Positions 10,011 to 23,428 are shown, counted from the stretch's first letter. The stretch: 64,000 nt of DNA from Epiperipatus broadwayi (GCA_028023455.1 JAQFVV010000355.1:562001-626000); one strand, 5' to 3'. The notes: generated by a model not told the origin, from the sequence alone. Numbers and translations are program-made.

Positions 10011-12736
10011 AAATTTGATTAAAAACTTCACTTATTTATATGTATGTAGCATATTTATTTTTTATTATTTTAAAGCAACGTATATATTTTATGAAGTAAA
10101 TGAATAAATGATATACTGTATATACTTGTATTACATAAATTTTGGAAGTGTGAATTTTTAGCAGATTCTTATTCACAATAAATACCTTTCAAAAAGAGTT
10201 AGATGCTTATTAATCATTCTTTATTAAATCAGAAATTATTACATTTCATTTAATGATAGCCATATGCTTGAAATTTAAAAAGAGCTTTAATTATAATTTC
10301 TACATATTTTATATACATAAAGAAAGAAAAAAACAAATCATTCACAAATTAATTACATAGTAAATGTAAATTATAACTAAAAAGTTTTATGCACTTCAGC
10401 AAAAAAAATCTTGATTTGTTTGAGATCTTCAAAATAATGTTCTGAAAAATAATTAAAAGTAGCATTAATTAAATTTAGATAGTATTTATATATGAACAAC
10501 TTTATGCAAACAATTATACTTCAATAAATGTATTTACTTGTATTAGAAGATATTAAATAATGGTGTTTTGCAGTGCTTATTTATAAATAATTGGGGTTAG
10601 TTGGGAGGTGTAAATGAAAGTTTGGAACTCAAAAGTTAAAAAGATCTTTTGAGGGTGGTTTATTTCTGCTAAAGCTTTTGAAAGTATTTCCAAGTAAAAG
10701 AACAAAAGGCCAATGTTCTAGCTTTCTTTTAGTTAAAGGATAATCTATTTGGAGAATTTCTGCAAAGACATATATCTCTGGTAAATAAATCTACCAAGTT
10801 ACTCCAGATAAAACTTCATCATTTATCAGGAATGTGTTTTTATATAAGTGAATATATATGTTAATGATACTTTTTAAGTTTATGATACCAAGACAGTAGA
10901 AAGATTATTTAAGTCATCATCAGAAGATTGATAGCACACTGTTTTGGTAAATACTTTTTGCATAATCTTGAGTACTGCATATCTAAAGACAAACGTACAG
11001 AAAACATAGCTATTTGATTCTCAGTAAGTTATTGATGATTTATTTGAATATTATATATTTCTGTAAATGAATTACTGAATTGTTTACTATGCTTTCACAG
11101 TTCTGAAATGTTTTCTTGTATCATGATACTGAAAGTATAATGTTAATGAGAATTATACCTTGAGTATTTTAATGGAATTATAAATTGACTCTTAAGAGCT
11201 AAAGATCTAGTAATTGCAGTTCAAACTCATATCCATTGCTCAAAGTGTGTTTATTTGATGACAATCTTTTTTTTTAATTTTACTTCTTTCTAATAAAATG
11301 AGAATAGTCATAATTATACCAGACATAGGAACTGATTATTTGGAATGGTTTGTTGATAAAGAGATTAAAAGAAAAAAACGAATTGTATTAACAAATGTGG
11401 CAAAACAAAATTACCATCTATATGGAAGTTTCTTCATACATATGAAAGAAAACTGTCCAAATATAAGCCAAATTATTTAATAACCATGTGACGCAATTAT
11501 TATCTCTGCAACAACCATGTGATTGTGACTTTATCCAGTTGAGAGCAAATATTTTGTTAAAACATTGGTGTTTTACTTTAATCCTATTTTATTAAATGCG
11601 GTTGCTTCTGAAATCATGATAAGATTTTATAGAAATATATTATTTGTGTGTACTTTAGTATCTAGATACATATATTTGTTGAACTATATAATATTTTGAT
11701 TGGCAGTTTAATTATAAGGGGCTTTCCTCTGCATGATTTACATAAACATTTTTAAAATGTGATTCAAAATATGGAAGGATTATTTAATTAACTTACAATC
11801 TTGGACAATGTTTTAGGTTTTTGTTGAATTAACAGCTTAAAGCTTTACTGATTGTTGATAAAGGAATTCATGATGCAAATAATTTTGACATTACATAACA
11901 TTTATTGAACATAAAATAACTGATTTATCATGGAACGATGATCCATTGTCTGAAAAATCATTTGGTAAATAGATACAAAAAATATATTTTAAGTGTGTGT
12001 ATAAAATCATAATTTTTAACACTAATTTACTTGATTAAGACCATGTAATAATTCACCTGAGTTTATGATTCTTTTTATATTTGGAGTTTAGTGTGCAATC
12101 TATACCTTTATAATTAAAATAAATATATTAATTAGATTTAAATTTCACTTCATAGAATTATATCAAGTTTCTGTGTTAGTGTAAATGTGTAGATAATTGT
12201 ACATTACTGCTAGATATTACAATCACATACAAATGATTCAATGATACCTTATATTTTAATCTATAGTAATATGTGAATATGATTCAATTGGCATCTGACA
12301 AATATTAAAAGAAAAATTGTATGATTTGATATTGAAATTACTAGATAATAACAGATGGATATAATTCAAATACTCTGTCTTCAAAATATAAATAAATATC
12401 AGATGACTTAAATACTTTCCTTTGATATTTAATTATTTAATTAAAAACATTATGTGATCAATTTTTCTTACAACAGTGCCACCTAGTAAAGCTCTAGATG
12501 GATTAAAAAAACAAAAGTTTTAATTTTAAAATAATTGAATATACAATGTAACGTCTTCCCCATTATACCCAACTTATATTTGGTTGCTCATATGTTAATT
12601 TAATGAAATTTATTCAAGAATGAAATCTATTATCTTTAAGCTACCAAGGTGGCTGTATAGTCTCCATGGACCTGGAGATAAGTTATTCTAAAACTCATCT
12701 CCCATAAAAAAAATAAGCATAATGATGTATGTATAT
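10011..12736. other. AT-rich DNA with no recognised feature
   Basis: Only short open frames without family resemblance, plus poly-A/T tracts. The right limit is the LTR element and its ATAT flank. Confidence 0.6.
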
Positions 12737-14760
12737 TGTAACAGTAACTGGGTTCAAACCCTGTTACAAGAGAGAGTAAATCAGGCTATGTATGTGTGTG
12801 TTTTGTTTCATGAGTTGTGTATTTGGAAAGGATCACGCAGCCTACACATATATAGTTACGTGAATAATAATAATAGTAGCAGTGATGGATTACTAATATT
12901 AATGTACATATTTTACTTTCACTTATTTTATTCTTATTTTGTAGTATACGTGTATATTGATGAATATTGTGTTGAAGGGGGTAAGAAAAATGAATAAAAT
13001 CAAGAGATTTTCAAATATTTTAAAATATGAAGAAAAAAAAGAAAGGAATTTTGTTTACCTTCCACGAATCAATTAGTCAAACGGACTATTGTTATTGAAA
13101 CAGATATAATTAATAGTTGGATGTTTCATTTAAATTAATAAGATTAATATATTATCAAGTTTCGAAACTTTGTGGAAATGATTTTTATGTTTAGTTGAAA
13201 GAAAAGAACAGGCGGACTGTCCATTAAAAAATTAAATTCTTGAGGATCCTATTGTCTAATTATCAAGGTAAACAACAAAGCGCCGTTAGAGGAGTTTCCA
13301 AAAATAGCAAAAGTTAAGACCAAGTTGCTAAGTGGGTTTTTTTTTCTTTTGTTCGCATATTGGGTTAAAAGACTTGTTAGAGGTAAGAAAGAAAAAAACT
13401 TAATTGAGAGCGAGGACATTTTGCTTTTTAAACAGTTTTTTGCTGGCTGTTGAGTTTATTGCAGAGAAAAGGCAATACGTGGCAAAAAAAGAAGAGATTT
13501 ATAAAAATCATTTTTGACCAGAAAAAAGAAAAGATATAAAGGAAACTCCATGAAACGCATGGGGTAAAGTTCTCATCGTGCTGGGGGGGGGGTCTATGTT
13601 AGACGCCAGCTCCTTCTGTACCTTCTAGGCCATGCAGGATATTAAGAGACATTGCCCTAAATATATAGAAAGAAAAAAAAAGGAAAGAAAACATACGACG
13701 AATCCTACGACTGACGTCCGCCACTCCACAGATCTGTCATGGAACGATGAACTTCTTAATTAGGATCCTGAATTAGAAGACCAAATGGACTCGATTTATC
13801 CATGTTAACCCAAGGAATTGGAGTGAAGGCAAAAGAATTAAACATAAAGAGTGCACTCAGAAACATTTACTTTAATTCAGAAGACTCGTCAAAACTGATA
13901 AATATACTTTCTATTATTTCCAATCTTTAAATACACAAAAATCAAATAGTGTAATAACTTTATATGTATTTTGCTTTAGATTTTATTCTTTAACTATAAC
14001 ATCATGTAAACAGAATATTATGTCATATACATGTGTGTGCCACTTTATAATTTCTTCAAATAAGCATAAATAGATTTTAAATTTAACAAAACACTTTTTT
14101 TTTGTTTATTTATTTGTCTCTTACATTTTATTACTTTTTGTTTGGAATAGGTATTACATGTTTTTAAATAGATTCCATTATTACTTTCCTAAGGGTGCGT
14201 ATTTATGTATGTTTAGTAATTCTAAGAAATAAATGTGTTAGATCAAAGAGAAGGGGAAAGATTTTAATTCACCTGCTGTTTCTTCTCCAGCGGGTTACGC
14301 CACCACCCCTGAGCATAAGCTAGTATAAACTGGGCAAAAGCTTAAAATTTATTGAGTTAATTTATTGTTAGCGCATTCCACAATTCTTGTTAAATAGCAA
14401 GATTGGTGCTTGGGCTGTATCCCATAAATGCAGACATTTGCGCAGTGAGAGAGTAAGTTAAGTTTGGGAGGGACCGAATTGGATTAATTTATGTACATCC
14501 ATGTTTGTATTTCACAGCTGAATCCCTTTTCCTCACCCTTTGAATGACCGAATATTAGGAAAACTTCACAAGGGAAGGATGACTCAGAACATGGGAAAAT
14601 TTTGTATGGGAAGGAATGGTCGGAGGTATAAATATGATGAATGCATAGGCAGTCAATTCACCCTCTGGAAAGATGCACGATCAGAAGTCAAATCTCAATA
14701 ACTAGCTGATAATGAAATGTAAAGTGAAGTAAACAAGGGAAATAGCGGGCATTAGTTATA
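12737..14760 (+). repeat. 5' LTR
   Basis: 2024 bp, TGTAAC...GTTATA. The first ~33 bases fold on themselves: AACTGGGTTC and AACCCTGTTACA bracket a GGTTCAAACCC box that resembles a Pol III B box. It carries several AATAAA hexamers and poly-T tracts. Just inside, the sequence from 14762 begins TGGATGCCC, a plausible tRNA primer-binding site by position and TGG start, but I cannot assign the tRNA. Confidence 0.9.
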
Positions 14761-15106
14761 ATGGATGCCCAATGATGGACTTTTGGAGAGCAGTGGGGTG
14801 AATACAGCCGAAAGAGCTAGAGGGCGCACTGATCAAAAGAAAAATTTTTTTTTTTTAAATACAGGATTCGTCGTCGCTTACATTTTTTTTTTTAAAAGAA
14901 AAATGAAGAGAAAAATAATATGGTAAAACAAATAGTGGAGATGTAAAGCTTTGAAGTAGAAAAGCAGATAGGCAAAAAAATATACCATTTGGCAAAATTG
15001 TCAAGGAGCTGGGACATTGAACCCGGCACGTATGGTTTATACGAGTAGAAAAGAAAAAGAAAAATAGTGAAGGGGAAAGCGGATGAAAACTAGGTCACAG
15101 AGCAAC

Positions 15107-15955
15107 ATGGATCCAGAAACGTCGGACAAGGGAAAGGAAATAGACATGTTCGAAAGTTACAGGAAATGGAAGAAAGGTTATGGAAAGAAATAAGGGATGT
15201 AAAGGAAGAAATGAAAGATTATTAGAGGGGCAGATAGAAAATGAAAGAGCAGAATTGGAGAAAAAGTTATGTGAAGAAATAAGCACTAAGATGGGAGTGG
15301 TAGAGAGTGAAAAGCAAGTGAGATAAATCAGAAGTGAAGGAAAATGAAATTAAGCCAAGGGCAGAAGGGAAAGATGGGCCGAGTCATAGGGGAGAAGATA
15401 ATGGAAGAGCAACAATCCACGGAGAAATGGATAGATAGCCAGACAAATGTTAACCAATTTCTTAAGATCCGTTCATTAGCCGGCCAAATAGAAGAGGCCC
15501 CAGTAGAGCACCTCAAGAGCCTACAGAGTTACTTTAGCGTAAACAAAATGTCTGAAGGAAACAAGGTAATAATAGCATGTAGCAACTTGGCAGGGAATGC
15601 ATTATGGGTGGGAATCACTGTTTTGCCAACCTCAAATGCTTAAAAGAGTATAGTGAAGCTGTGTGTGAAATGCTTTGGTCAGAAGAGTGGCAAGAGGTTG
15701 TTAGATACTGTATAATGCAAGAAAAGTATAGAGTAAATGGGCAAGAGAACTTCATGCAATTTTTTCAGGGACAAATGGCTAAATTGCGAACTTTGGACGA
15801 ATGTAATATGACGGTGTGACACATAATTAGAATCAAGCATAATTTGCCAACAAGAATCGAACATGCTGATAGGAAATGGGAAGTCATCGATTGAAGAGGT
15901 GGTTAAAATGTTGAACACTATAGATGTGAGTGAAAGTGAACAAGAAAAGAAATAG
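15107..15955 (+). pseudogene. Broken gag-like coding region of the LTR element
   Basis: From ATG 15107 the reading begins MDPETSDKGKEIDM. Frameshifted pieces then give a charged coiled-coil stretch (LQEMEERLWKEIRDVKEEM). The frame 15344-15643 contains VNQFLKIRSLAGQ and NKVIIACSNLAGNALW, the hydrophobic helix pattern of retrotransposon Gag capsid. A shift at about 15604 passes to the frame ending at 15819, with a block like QEKYRVNGQENFMQFFQGQM. Gag would form the particle that packages element RNA. At least three frame changes and several stops make it non-functional. No zinc knuckle is visible. Confidence 0.6.
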
Positions 15956-16068
15956 ATGTACATACAGGTGCAAGGAACGGAGTGGTTAGGATCAGGATTT
16001 TTTGTTGTTTGTTTTATTAGCCATTAAAATAAGTATACCTCATTTTGAAGTCTTTTGAATGGGGGTAT

Positions 16069-18043
16069 TGTAACAGGAACTGGGTTCAAACCCAGTTACA
16101 AGGGAGAGTAAATCAGGCTATGTATATATGTGTGTTTTGTTTCATGAGTTGTGTATTTGGAAAGGACCACACAGCCTACACATAGTTACGTGAATAATAA
16201 TAATAGCGGTGATGGGTTACTAATATTAATGTACTTATTTTACTTTTTTTCTCTCACTTATTTTATTCTTATTTTGTGGCATACATGTATATTGATGAAT
16301 ATTGTGTTGAAGGGGGTAAGAAAAATGAATAAAATCAAGAGATTTTCAAATATTTTATAATATGAAGAAAAAAAGGGAATTTTGTTTACCTTTCATGAAT
16401 CAATTAGTCGAACGGACTATTGTTATTGAAACGGATATAGTTAATAATTGGATGTCATTAAATTAATACGATTAATATATTATCAAGCTTTGAAACTTTG
16501 TGGAAATGATTTTTGTGTTTAGTTAAAAGAAAAGAACAGGTGGAATGTCCATTAAAAAATTAAATTCTTGAGGATCCTATTGTGTAATTATCAAGGTAAA
16601 CAACAAAGCGTAGTTAAAGGGTGTTTCCAAAAATAGCAGAAGACCGAGTTGCTAAGTGGTTTTTTTTTTGTTCATGTATTGGGTTAAAAGACTTGTTAGA
16701 GATAAGAAAGAAAAAAACTTGATTGAGAGTGAGGACATTTTGATTTTTAGACAGTTTTTTTGCTGGCTGTTGAGTTTATTGCAGAAAGAAGGCAATATGT
16801 GGCAAAAAGAAGATATAAAAATCATTTTTGACTAGGAAAAAAAGATATAAAGGAAACTCCATGAAACGTATGGGGTAAAGTTCTCATTGTGCTGGGGGTC
16901 TATGTTAGATGACAGCTCCTGCATCTCTGAGGCCATGCAGGTTATTAAGAGACAGATTGCCCTAAATATATAGAAAGAAAACACGAATGAATCCTATGAC
17001 TGACGTCCGCCACTCCACAGATCTGTCATGGAACGATGAACTTATTAATCCTGAATTAGAAGACCAAATGGACTCAATTTATCCACGTTAACGCAAGGAA
17101 TTGGAGTGAAGGTAAAAGAATTAATAAACACAAAGAGTGCACTCAGAAACATTTACTTTAATTCAGAAGACTTGTCAAAATAGCGGTAAATATATTTGCT
17201 ATTATTTCCAATCTTTAAATACACAAAAATCCAATAGTGTAATAACTTTATACGTATTTTGCTTTAGATTTTATTCTTTAACTATAACATCCTGTAAACA
17301 GATTATTATTTCATATACATGTGTGTGCCACTTTATAATTTCTTCAAATGAACAAATAGATTTCAAATTTAACAAAACAAACTTTTTTTTTTTTTGTCTC
17401 ATATTTTATTTTTTTGTTTGGAATAGGTATTATATGTTTTAAAATAGATTCCATTATTACTTTCCTAAGGGTGCGTATTCATGTATGTTTAGTAATTCTA
17501 AGAAACAAAGGTGTTAGATCAAAGGGAAGGGAAAAGAGATTTTAATTCACCTGCTGTTTCTTCTCCTGTGAGTTACGCCACCACCCCTGAGCATAAGCTA
17601 GTATAAACCGGGCAAACGCTTAAAATTTATTGAGTTAATTTATTGTTAGCGAATTTCGCGATTCTTGTTAAATAGCAAGATTTGGCACTTGGGCCGTAGC
17701 CCATAAATGCGGACATTTGCACAGTGAGAGAGCTAGTTAAGTTTGGGAGGGACTGAATTGGATTAATTTATGTACATCCATGTTTGTATTTCACAGCCAA
17801 ATCCCTTTTCCTCATCCTTTGAATGACCGAATATTAGGAAAACTTCACAAAAAGGAAAGGATGACTCAGAACATGGGAAAATTTCATATGGGAGGGGATG
17901 GTTGCAACTATAAATACTATGAATGCGTAGGCATATCAATTCACCTTCTGAAAAGATGCACGATTAGAAGCCAAATCTCAATAGCTAGCTGATAATGAAA
18001 TGTAAAGTGAAGTAAACGAGGGAAATAGCGGGCATTAGTTACA
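16069..18043 (+). repeat. 3' LTR
   Basis: 1975 bp, TGTAAC...GTTACA, preceded by the polypurine tract GGGGGTAT at 16061-16068. It aligns along its whole length with the 5' LTR, with scattered substitutions and short indels. It has the same 5' hairpin, here with perfectly matched CTGGGTT and AACCCAG arms. Confidence 0.9.
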
Positions 18044-20990
18044 ATATATAGTCAGCATTAATCTTTTATAATTCCTAATTAATATTTCCCAATCAGCATA
18101 TTTATGAACATCAGTATTATTCGATTCCAAGTGCCAATCCTAGTGTTTACATAAGAATAATACAGACAGATTAATAAGAATGATGGTAGCTCTATAATAG
18201 AAGCCCCACCACTAGTTAGCTCACTCAGGGCGGGTCGTATTTAAACTGACAGAGCCATGTTAATACAAGAGTAGATCATACTGAACTATTTTAAAATGCA
18301 TATATATCTTGTAAATAAGCTAAAAATTAAAGAAATGAGAAAATAAATAATGGTGCTCATTTTTTTAAATAAAATGCAAGCATATAGATATATTTTTAAT
18401 GGTTGGAGATTATTATTTAATACATATATTAGTTATTTTGTTTTAATATTGTTTACATCAATCAAAATACTTGGAAACTTAATCTGTACTGTACCGGTCG
18501 AAAAACACATCGATCCAACAAACCCCTGAATACAGGTAAAGTACCTCGAGTCCAACCATGTACAAGATAGATAAATCAGTTACATTGTGAATTCTGCCCT
18601 ATTTACCTATATCCCCAGGTCAAAGATCTAATCAATGGCCTTTCTCGACGATACGATCGAATTCCTTTATTTTCACTGTGCTGGCAGCTGGGTCTTAAAG
18701 CATGAGATTCGATTTTATTACATTTAAATGAGAACTTGGGTGATTGGTTGATAGGTATATTTAAAAGTCAAAATTTATTTAAAATAAAAGTAAATAACAT
18801 GATTCGAGAACACTGGAAGTTTTTTTTAGTTATATATATATTTAAAATCTTTGGATGTTCTACATTAGTTATTTTACATTAGTTTAAACTCGAGCTCAAA
18901 AAAAATAAAAATACAATTTTTAAATTAACTTCATAATTATACGAGTTCCTGACAGCTTTATTTTTATTAGCGGTCAGTATTGATGTTATTGACTTTGTAC
19001 AATTTATTTTGTGAAGTTTATACATCTTTCATTTTGTTTCCATTTATTCTCTTTTTATTAAAATAGCAAAAATTATTTCATAATTAAATGACCACGGACT
19101 TCAAAATTCCCCGTGCACATTTATTACAAGCTTATAATATAGTGATAGGTTTAAACATCTGCCTAACACACATATATAAGAATGACTTAAAAAAAACATT
19201 TCTATTGAAAAAGATATTAATTAAATAGACGATTGTAGTAAGACTAATTTGACATCTTACTCCATTAACATATATATAAAAGATTTTTATTTATCTTTAT
19301 AAAATTAATAATTTGGATTTTCAACAACTAATGTTTTATGACATTAGTGGACCTTGCTGGCATAGCTTATAAATAACTTTAAAACTAAGCGATTATAATA
19401 AAAAATCTATCAGTTAATTATCAAAGCAAACACGTCACTTTAGTTGGACTTACAACTAAAGTCATACCTATAATGAAATATACCATGAATTAGCCAAAAC
19501 CAAACGATTTTAACTAATTACGCAAACGAACAAAAGAGTCGATTACTCAGGTCGAAGATCCTTTCGGTAGAATAATTTCCCTATGGCTTACGTATTAGAT
19601 AGGCAAAATGAAAGCAAAATAATGTCTGGTTAATAAATATACGAATGCAAAATGGAGAGAAACGTAAGTAAGAAAATACGTGCTGGATTACAGACACTCG
19701 TATGTCTATTCTAACAAAGAATAAAAGGAAAATCGATACGTCCACATGTCATGTCCATATATTGATAGGAGATAGGAATTATGGAGAGCCCTCATATTCA
19801 CCTCTATGAATTCTGCTGACAAACCAACGCTATCTCAAAAACCGCTGTCCGATTCACAGGCGTATGCAAAAAACGGAAGCTAACTCCAAATCACCAAATC
19901 TATGACCGTTTTAGGTCTGTTCATGAGACTCCAAGCATTTATTAACCCGAGATCTTATAATTATTAAATAGGAACTGGTTATAATTAAATAGCCTTAAAA
20001 TGATCTAATACTGCATAGAGATCAACCTGTGTAAACAACTATTTTATATAAATATTTAATGTACAAAAAAAACATACTTATAGAAATAAGGGAATTTAAT
20101 TCTCAAAAAAAAAAACCCTTTTCTCTTTTCTAACTTAAAAAAAAAAGCATGATAATTAACTGACATTATCCAGCGGCGCTGTTACTAGGTCAAAAATCCA
20201 TAGCATATTTTATTCTATTTTGAATTACAGAAATATAAAATTATAGAATCCCATTGTGGGAAATCTATAATAAATTTATTTGAAATTACAGTAGATTTGC
20301 TTAGAAACATATATATATATTCGACATAACCTCACTCGCGAAAATAGATCAACTTACTTTTAAAATCAAATTGTTCTTTGCTAAAATTCCCTTTCCCTAA
20401 TAAAACATAATTTGCTCTCTTAGCAAACTACGCTCTTTGGACCCCTGCGAGTGAAGTTTGTCAAAATAAAAAAAAATCAAAGCATGAAAAATCTCATGCT
20501 AAAAATTAATATAAAACAAATAAATAAATTCATATTCAATTAAAAATATTAGAAAATTATTGTGAGCTTAAGTTATCAAAAGGAAAAACATTATAAATAA
20601 TTTAAAAGAGCAGGTTAAAGAGACAGTTAAAAAAAAAAGATTCTTAATAAACATTAACTTTTGACATTTTAAAGCTTTACGAAATTATATTTACATTCTA
20701 ATAATACTTTGGTCAAATCTAGATGACTACCTTGGTGCTCCCCGGGATGAGTTCTGCGGTCGAACATTGATGGCTTATGGCAGTTGATGGCATGTTCTGG
20801 CAGCAGCATAACGGAAGATTTCGGGTCTCAGGAGGGAAAGGGCAGTGATTACCCTGTTTTACTCCTCGATCATCATAGCGTGCTATCTACAACTCTGTCT
20901 GTTCTCTGTCTAGTTCTGGTCACTCTCCCTGCTCAAAAAGGGCCACTATTTATTACTTCCTGCTGCCTCGGGTGATCTTTTTGAAACAAT
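18044..20990. other. CpG-retaining non-coding region
   Basis: There is no ORF of note, but CG dinucleotides (for example around 18490-18660, 19550-19760, 20330-20460 and 20750-20960) are clearly commoner than in the rest of the window. A GC-richer block at 20730-20980 contains CCCCGGGATGAG, with a short open frame that resembles no protein. Possible explanations are an unmethylated regulatory region or a young, unrecognised mobile element. No terminal repeats were found. Confidence 0.4.
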
Positions 20991-22076
20991 AGAAATTGTT
21001 TTTATTCTAATTTTAGAAAGTTTGTACCTCAATAAGAATCAATATATTTCAATATAATTTTGTTAGGTTTTTAATTTAGATAACAATGTAGAATCTCTAC
21101 TAATTAATGAATAGAGATTCCACAGTGAATGGATTTTGGTAATTTATCAATGCTTTTAATTTAAACATTTATTTTAAACTTCTTATCGAGGTACAAATCT
21201 TTTCAAAAAGGCCATCTTGGATTCTTGAACTAAAATAAAGCATTTTAAACATATACAGTATATCTAAAATATATAAAAAAATTCAAAGTTAATTATTTGA
21301 ATTTTTTTCTTTTTTAATAAAAATAGAATAACAGTGTGTTAGTATAATTATATGATCCAAAATAAATTTTAGGATTTATTCAGGATGGTTAAAAATGTTA
21401 AAATATTTTTTTAGAATAATAAAAAAGCAAATGTTAGTAAAATGAATAATTAGGTGGGTCAGACTGTGAAATGGCAAATCTGAATCAGATTTACCATATC
21501 AGTACATAGATGATTTATGATTATAAATTAAAAGAAAATGATTACCTTTATTCACTGGGCAACTGGGATCATTCATATGCATATAGAAAGTAAGCTGAGT
21601 CAGTGATGATATGCCCATAGAGATTGTCTGAAAATGGTTCTTTATTTTGAACTTTTGATGAAACAGATAATATCAGTTATCCTACTTGACAAGATGAATG
21701 GGTTGGATGTGGATTTCGATTTCAGTAGCTGACAGGATCATGACATATTTATTCTCCGTTGGTGGTGGAATAAAGCCTAGCATGTTTACGACTTCCCGAT
21801 CATCATATTGGTGCACATATAATTTTCTTCCAACAGCATAATTCAATCACAATAGTCAATAATCAGAAAAATCCAGATTTCTTGATTTTTCTCTATATTT
21901 TCTTTCTTTTATTCTAGAAAGTTGTATTTCTTTCATATAACTCCAGAAAATGTTCACTATTTTTAATCTTATCCTATTTGATCTACTCAGTCCTATATAC
22001 TACTGTTTCAGATCTGACTTCTTTTGTTTTCTTCTCATTTTTTGACAAAAAAACCACTTCTGGCAAGTTTTTTTTA
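20991..22076. other. AT-rich DNA, nothing recognised
   Basis: No gene, structured repeat or RNA motif seen. Confidence 0.5.
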
Positions 22077-22170
22077 AGTGTCATAGCATCGGCCGAGACA
22101 CGAACCCGCAACCTGGGCAACTGCCTGCAAGTGCAAGGTAATCATGCTGACCTCTCGACCACCAATGCAA
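22077..22170 (-). mobile_element. tRNA-derived SINE head (minus strand)
   Basis: On the minus strand: TTGGTGGTCGAGAGGTCAGC (A-box region), a CTTGCA-type anticodon-like loop, GCGGGTTCGTGTCTCGGCCG (B-box/T-arm-like), then GATGCTATGACACTT and an A/T-rich tail. A second copy lies at 52936-53033 on the plus strand. The tRNA cloverleaf is no longer pairable, which fits a SINE rather than a tRNA gene. SINEs of this kind are Pol III transcripts mobilised by LINE enzymes. Confidence 0.65.
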
Positions 22171-22309
22171 GACACACTTTTAGCAAGTTTTATCTTAAAA
22201 CAGTCTGTTTGGAAATTTTAAAAATAACTATACAATAAATAAGGCAAATAGCATTTCATAGATAACATCTGTTTCATTTTTCAGCAATAACATTTTATTT
22301 TTATAAACA

Positions 22310-22363
22310 AGGCAAAACTCTCGGTACAATTATGTGTTAGTATAAGATATGGTGATCATGTGA
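22310..22363 (+). mobile_element. 54-bp deletion derivative of the ribozyme-associated family
   Basis: It starts AGGCAAAACTCTC and joins directly to the family tail ATGGTGATCATGTGA, omitting the arms and ribozyme core seen at 30321-30668. Flanks share ATTTTATTTTTA on both sides (from 22292 and 22363), with some mismatch beyond, consistent with an old target-site duplication. Confidence 0.6.
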
Positions 22364-22587
22364 TTTTATTTTTAATTAAAAATTATACATAAAATATAAA
22401 TTATACATTTTCCAGAAAGTTCTCTTATATTTGGTTACTTAATAAAATATACACCCACACTCCATTAAAACAGTTAGCACAAAAACCCCTTAAACCTATC
22501 TTGGTTAAACTGTTTAGTCATTTTGCCTCAAATAAACATGTCATTATAGCATCTACATATATATGACTATCTAGTGTCTCTTTATCT

Positions 22588-22665
22588 TGTAACTGGGTTC
22601 AAATCTGGTTCCTGTTACAATACCTCCCCTTGTTTGGAAACCTTCAAACATGGTCTGTTATTTGA
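22588..22665 (-). mobile_element. LTR-retrotransposon internal/3'-LTR junction fragment (minus strand)
   Basis: On the minus strand a polypurine tract AAGGGGAGGTAT is followed by TGTAACAGGAACC and a GGGTTTGAACCC-like hairpin. This is the same start as the LTRs of the 12737-18043 element. Only about 32 bp of LTR remains. It marks a second, truncated member of that family. Confidence 0.7.
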
Positions 22666-22679
22666 TGGCTCAAACTTAA

Positions 22680-23428
22680 GCAAAATCGAATAAGAATATT
22701 CATTTTTTTTTAAAAAAATACAAAGCTTATATAACTAGCGTTAGAGGAGCATTTTTAATCAGCCTAATGTAAATTTACAAACACACCACTATTAGTATAA
22801 AAAAATACCCTGAATCTGATCCACGAATCTTGTATCATTACAGTTTACAATTCAGAATTTATTTATCTTTAACTAAAATAATGAACTATTAAGCAATGCC
22901 TAAATATACTCGTTTACAATATTTAAAAAAAAAAATTAAATATTTTTGAATCAAATTAAATGCATATATATATTGACAGCATATTATATTATGCATTGGA
23001 ATTGCATTGAAAAAAGTAAAGCAAATAAGTGTATAAAGTACAACTGTAATTACATATTTTATAAAAATTTTTTACTCACACATCGTTTTGAAAAACATTT
23101 GGCAGAGCTTTGGCAACAATTAGCGTTAAAGTTTCCTACAAAATAAAATTATATATATAGAACATATATGTATATTGAATATATATTTATACTGTATTAA
23201 GAAATATGTTTTTAAAATACAGATACAATGAAAATTAAAATCGTTTAATACTTAAGCTAACTTAATTTACTATGGTTTTTTCCCTAAGGTTAATATATAA
23301 TACTAATATAATTGTTTAAATTCCTTTTGGACACATTTAGGCACAAATATAAAGGCAAATGCTATTGATTATTAGTTTATTCTTTATTAATGATATATTT
23401 CCAATGTGACTGATTTTTAATTTCACTC
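22680..23428. other. AT-rich DNA, nothing recognised
   Basis: Includes a 66-codon open frame at 22946-23146 without resemblance to any family; treated as chance. Confidence 0.5.

Larger units (their letters stand above)
12737..18043 (+). mobile_element. Complete non-autonomous LTR retrotransposon with ~2-kb LTRs
   Basis: Two long direct repeats (12737-14760 and 16069-18043) flank a 1308-bp internal region. Each repeat starts TGTAAC and ends GTTACA (GTTATA in the left copy), the standard TG...CA LTR form. A polypurine tract (GAATGGGGGTAT) sits immediately before the right LTR. The 4-bp ATAT occurs on both outer sides (12733-12736 and 18044-18047), as for Ty3/gypsy-type integration. The internal region has only gag-like sequence and no protease, reverse transcriptase or integrase. 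With LTRs longer than the interior, it resembles LARD-like non-autonomous elements that borrow enzymes from a relative. The LTRs differ by many substitutions and small indels, so insertion is not recent. Confidence 0.9.

Noticed and set aside
20784-20975. 63-codon open frame in the GC-richer block
   Set aside because: Serine/leucine-rich sequence without family resemblance; better explained by local base composition.
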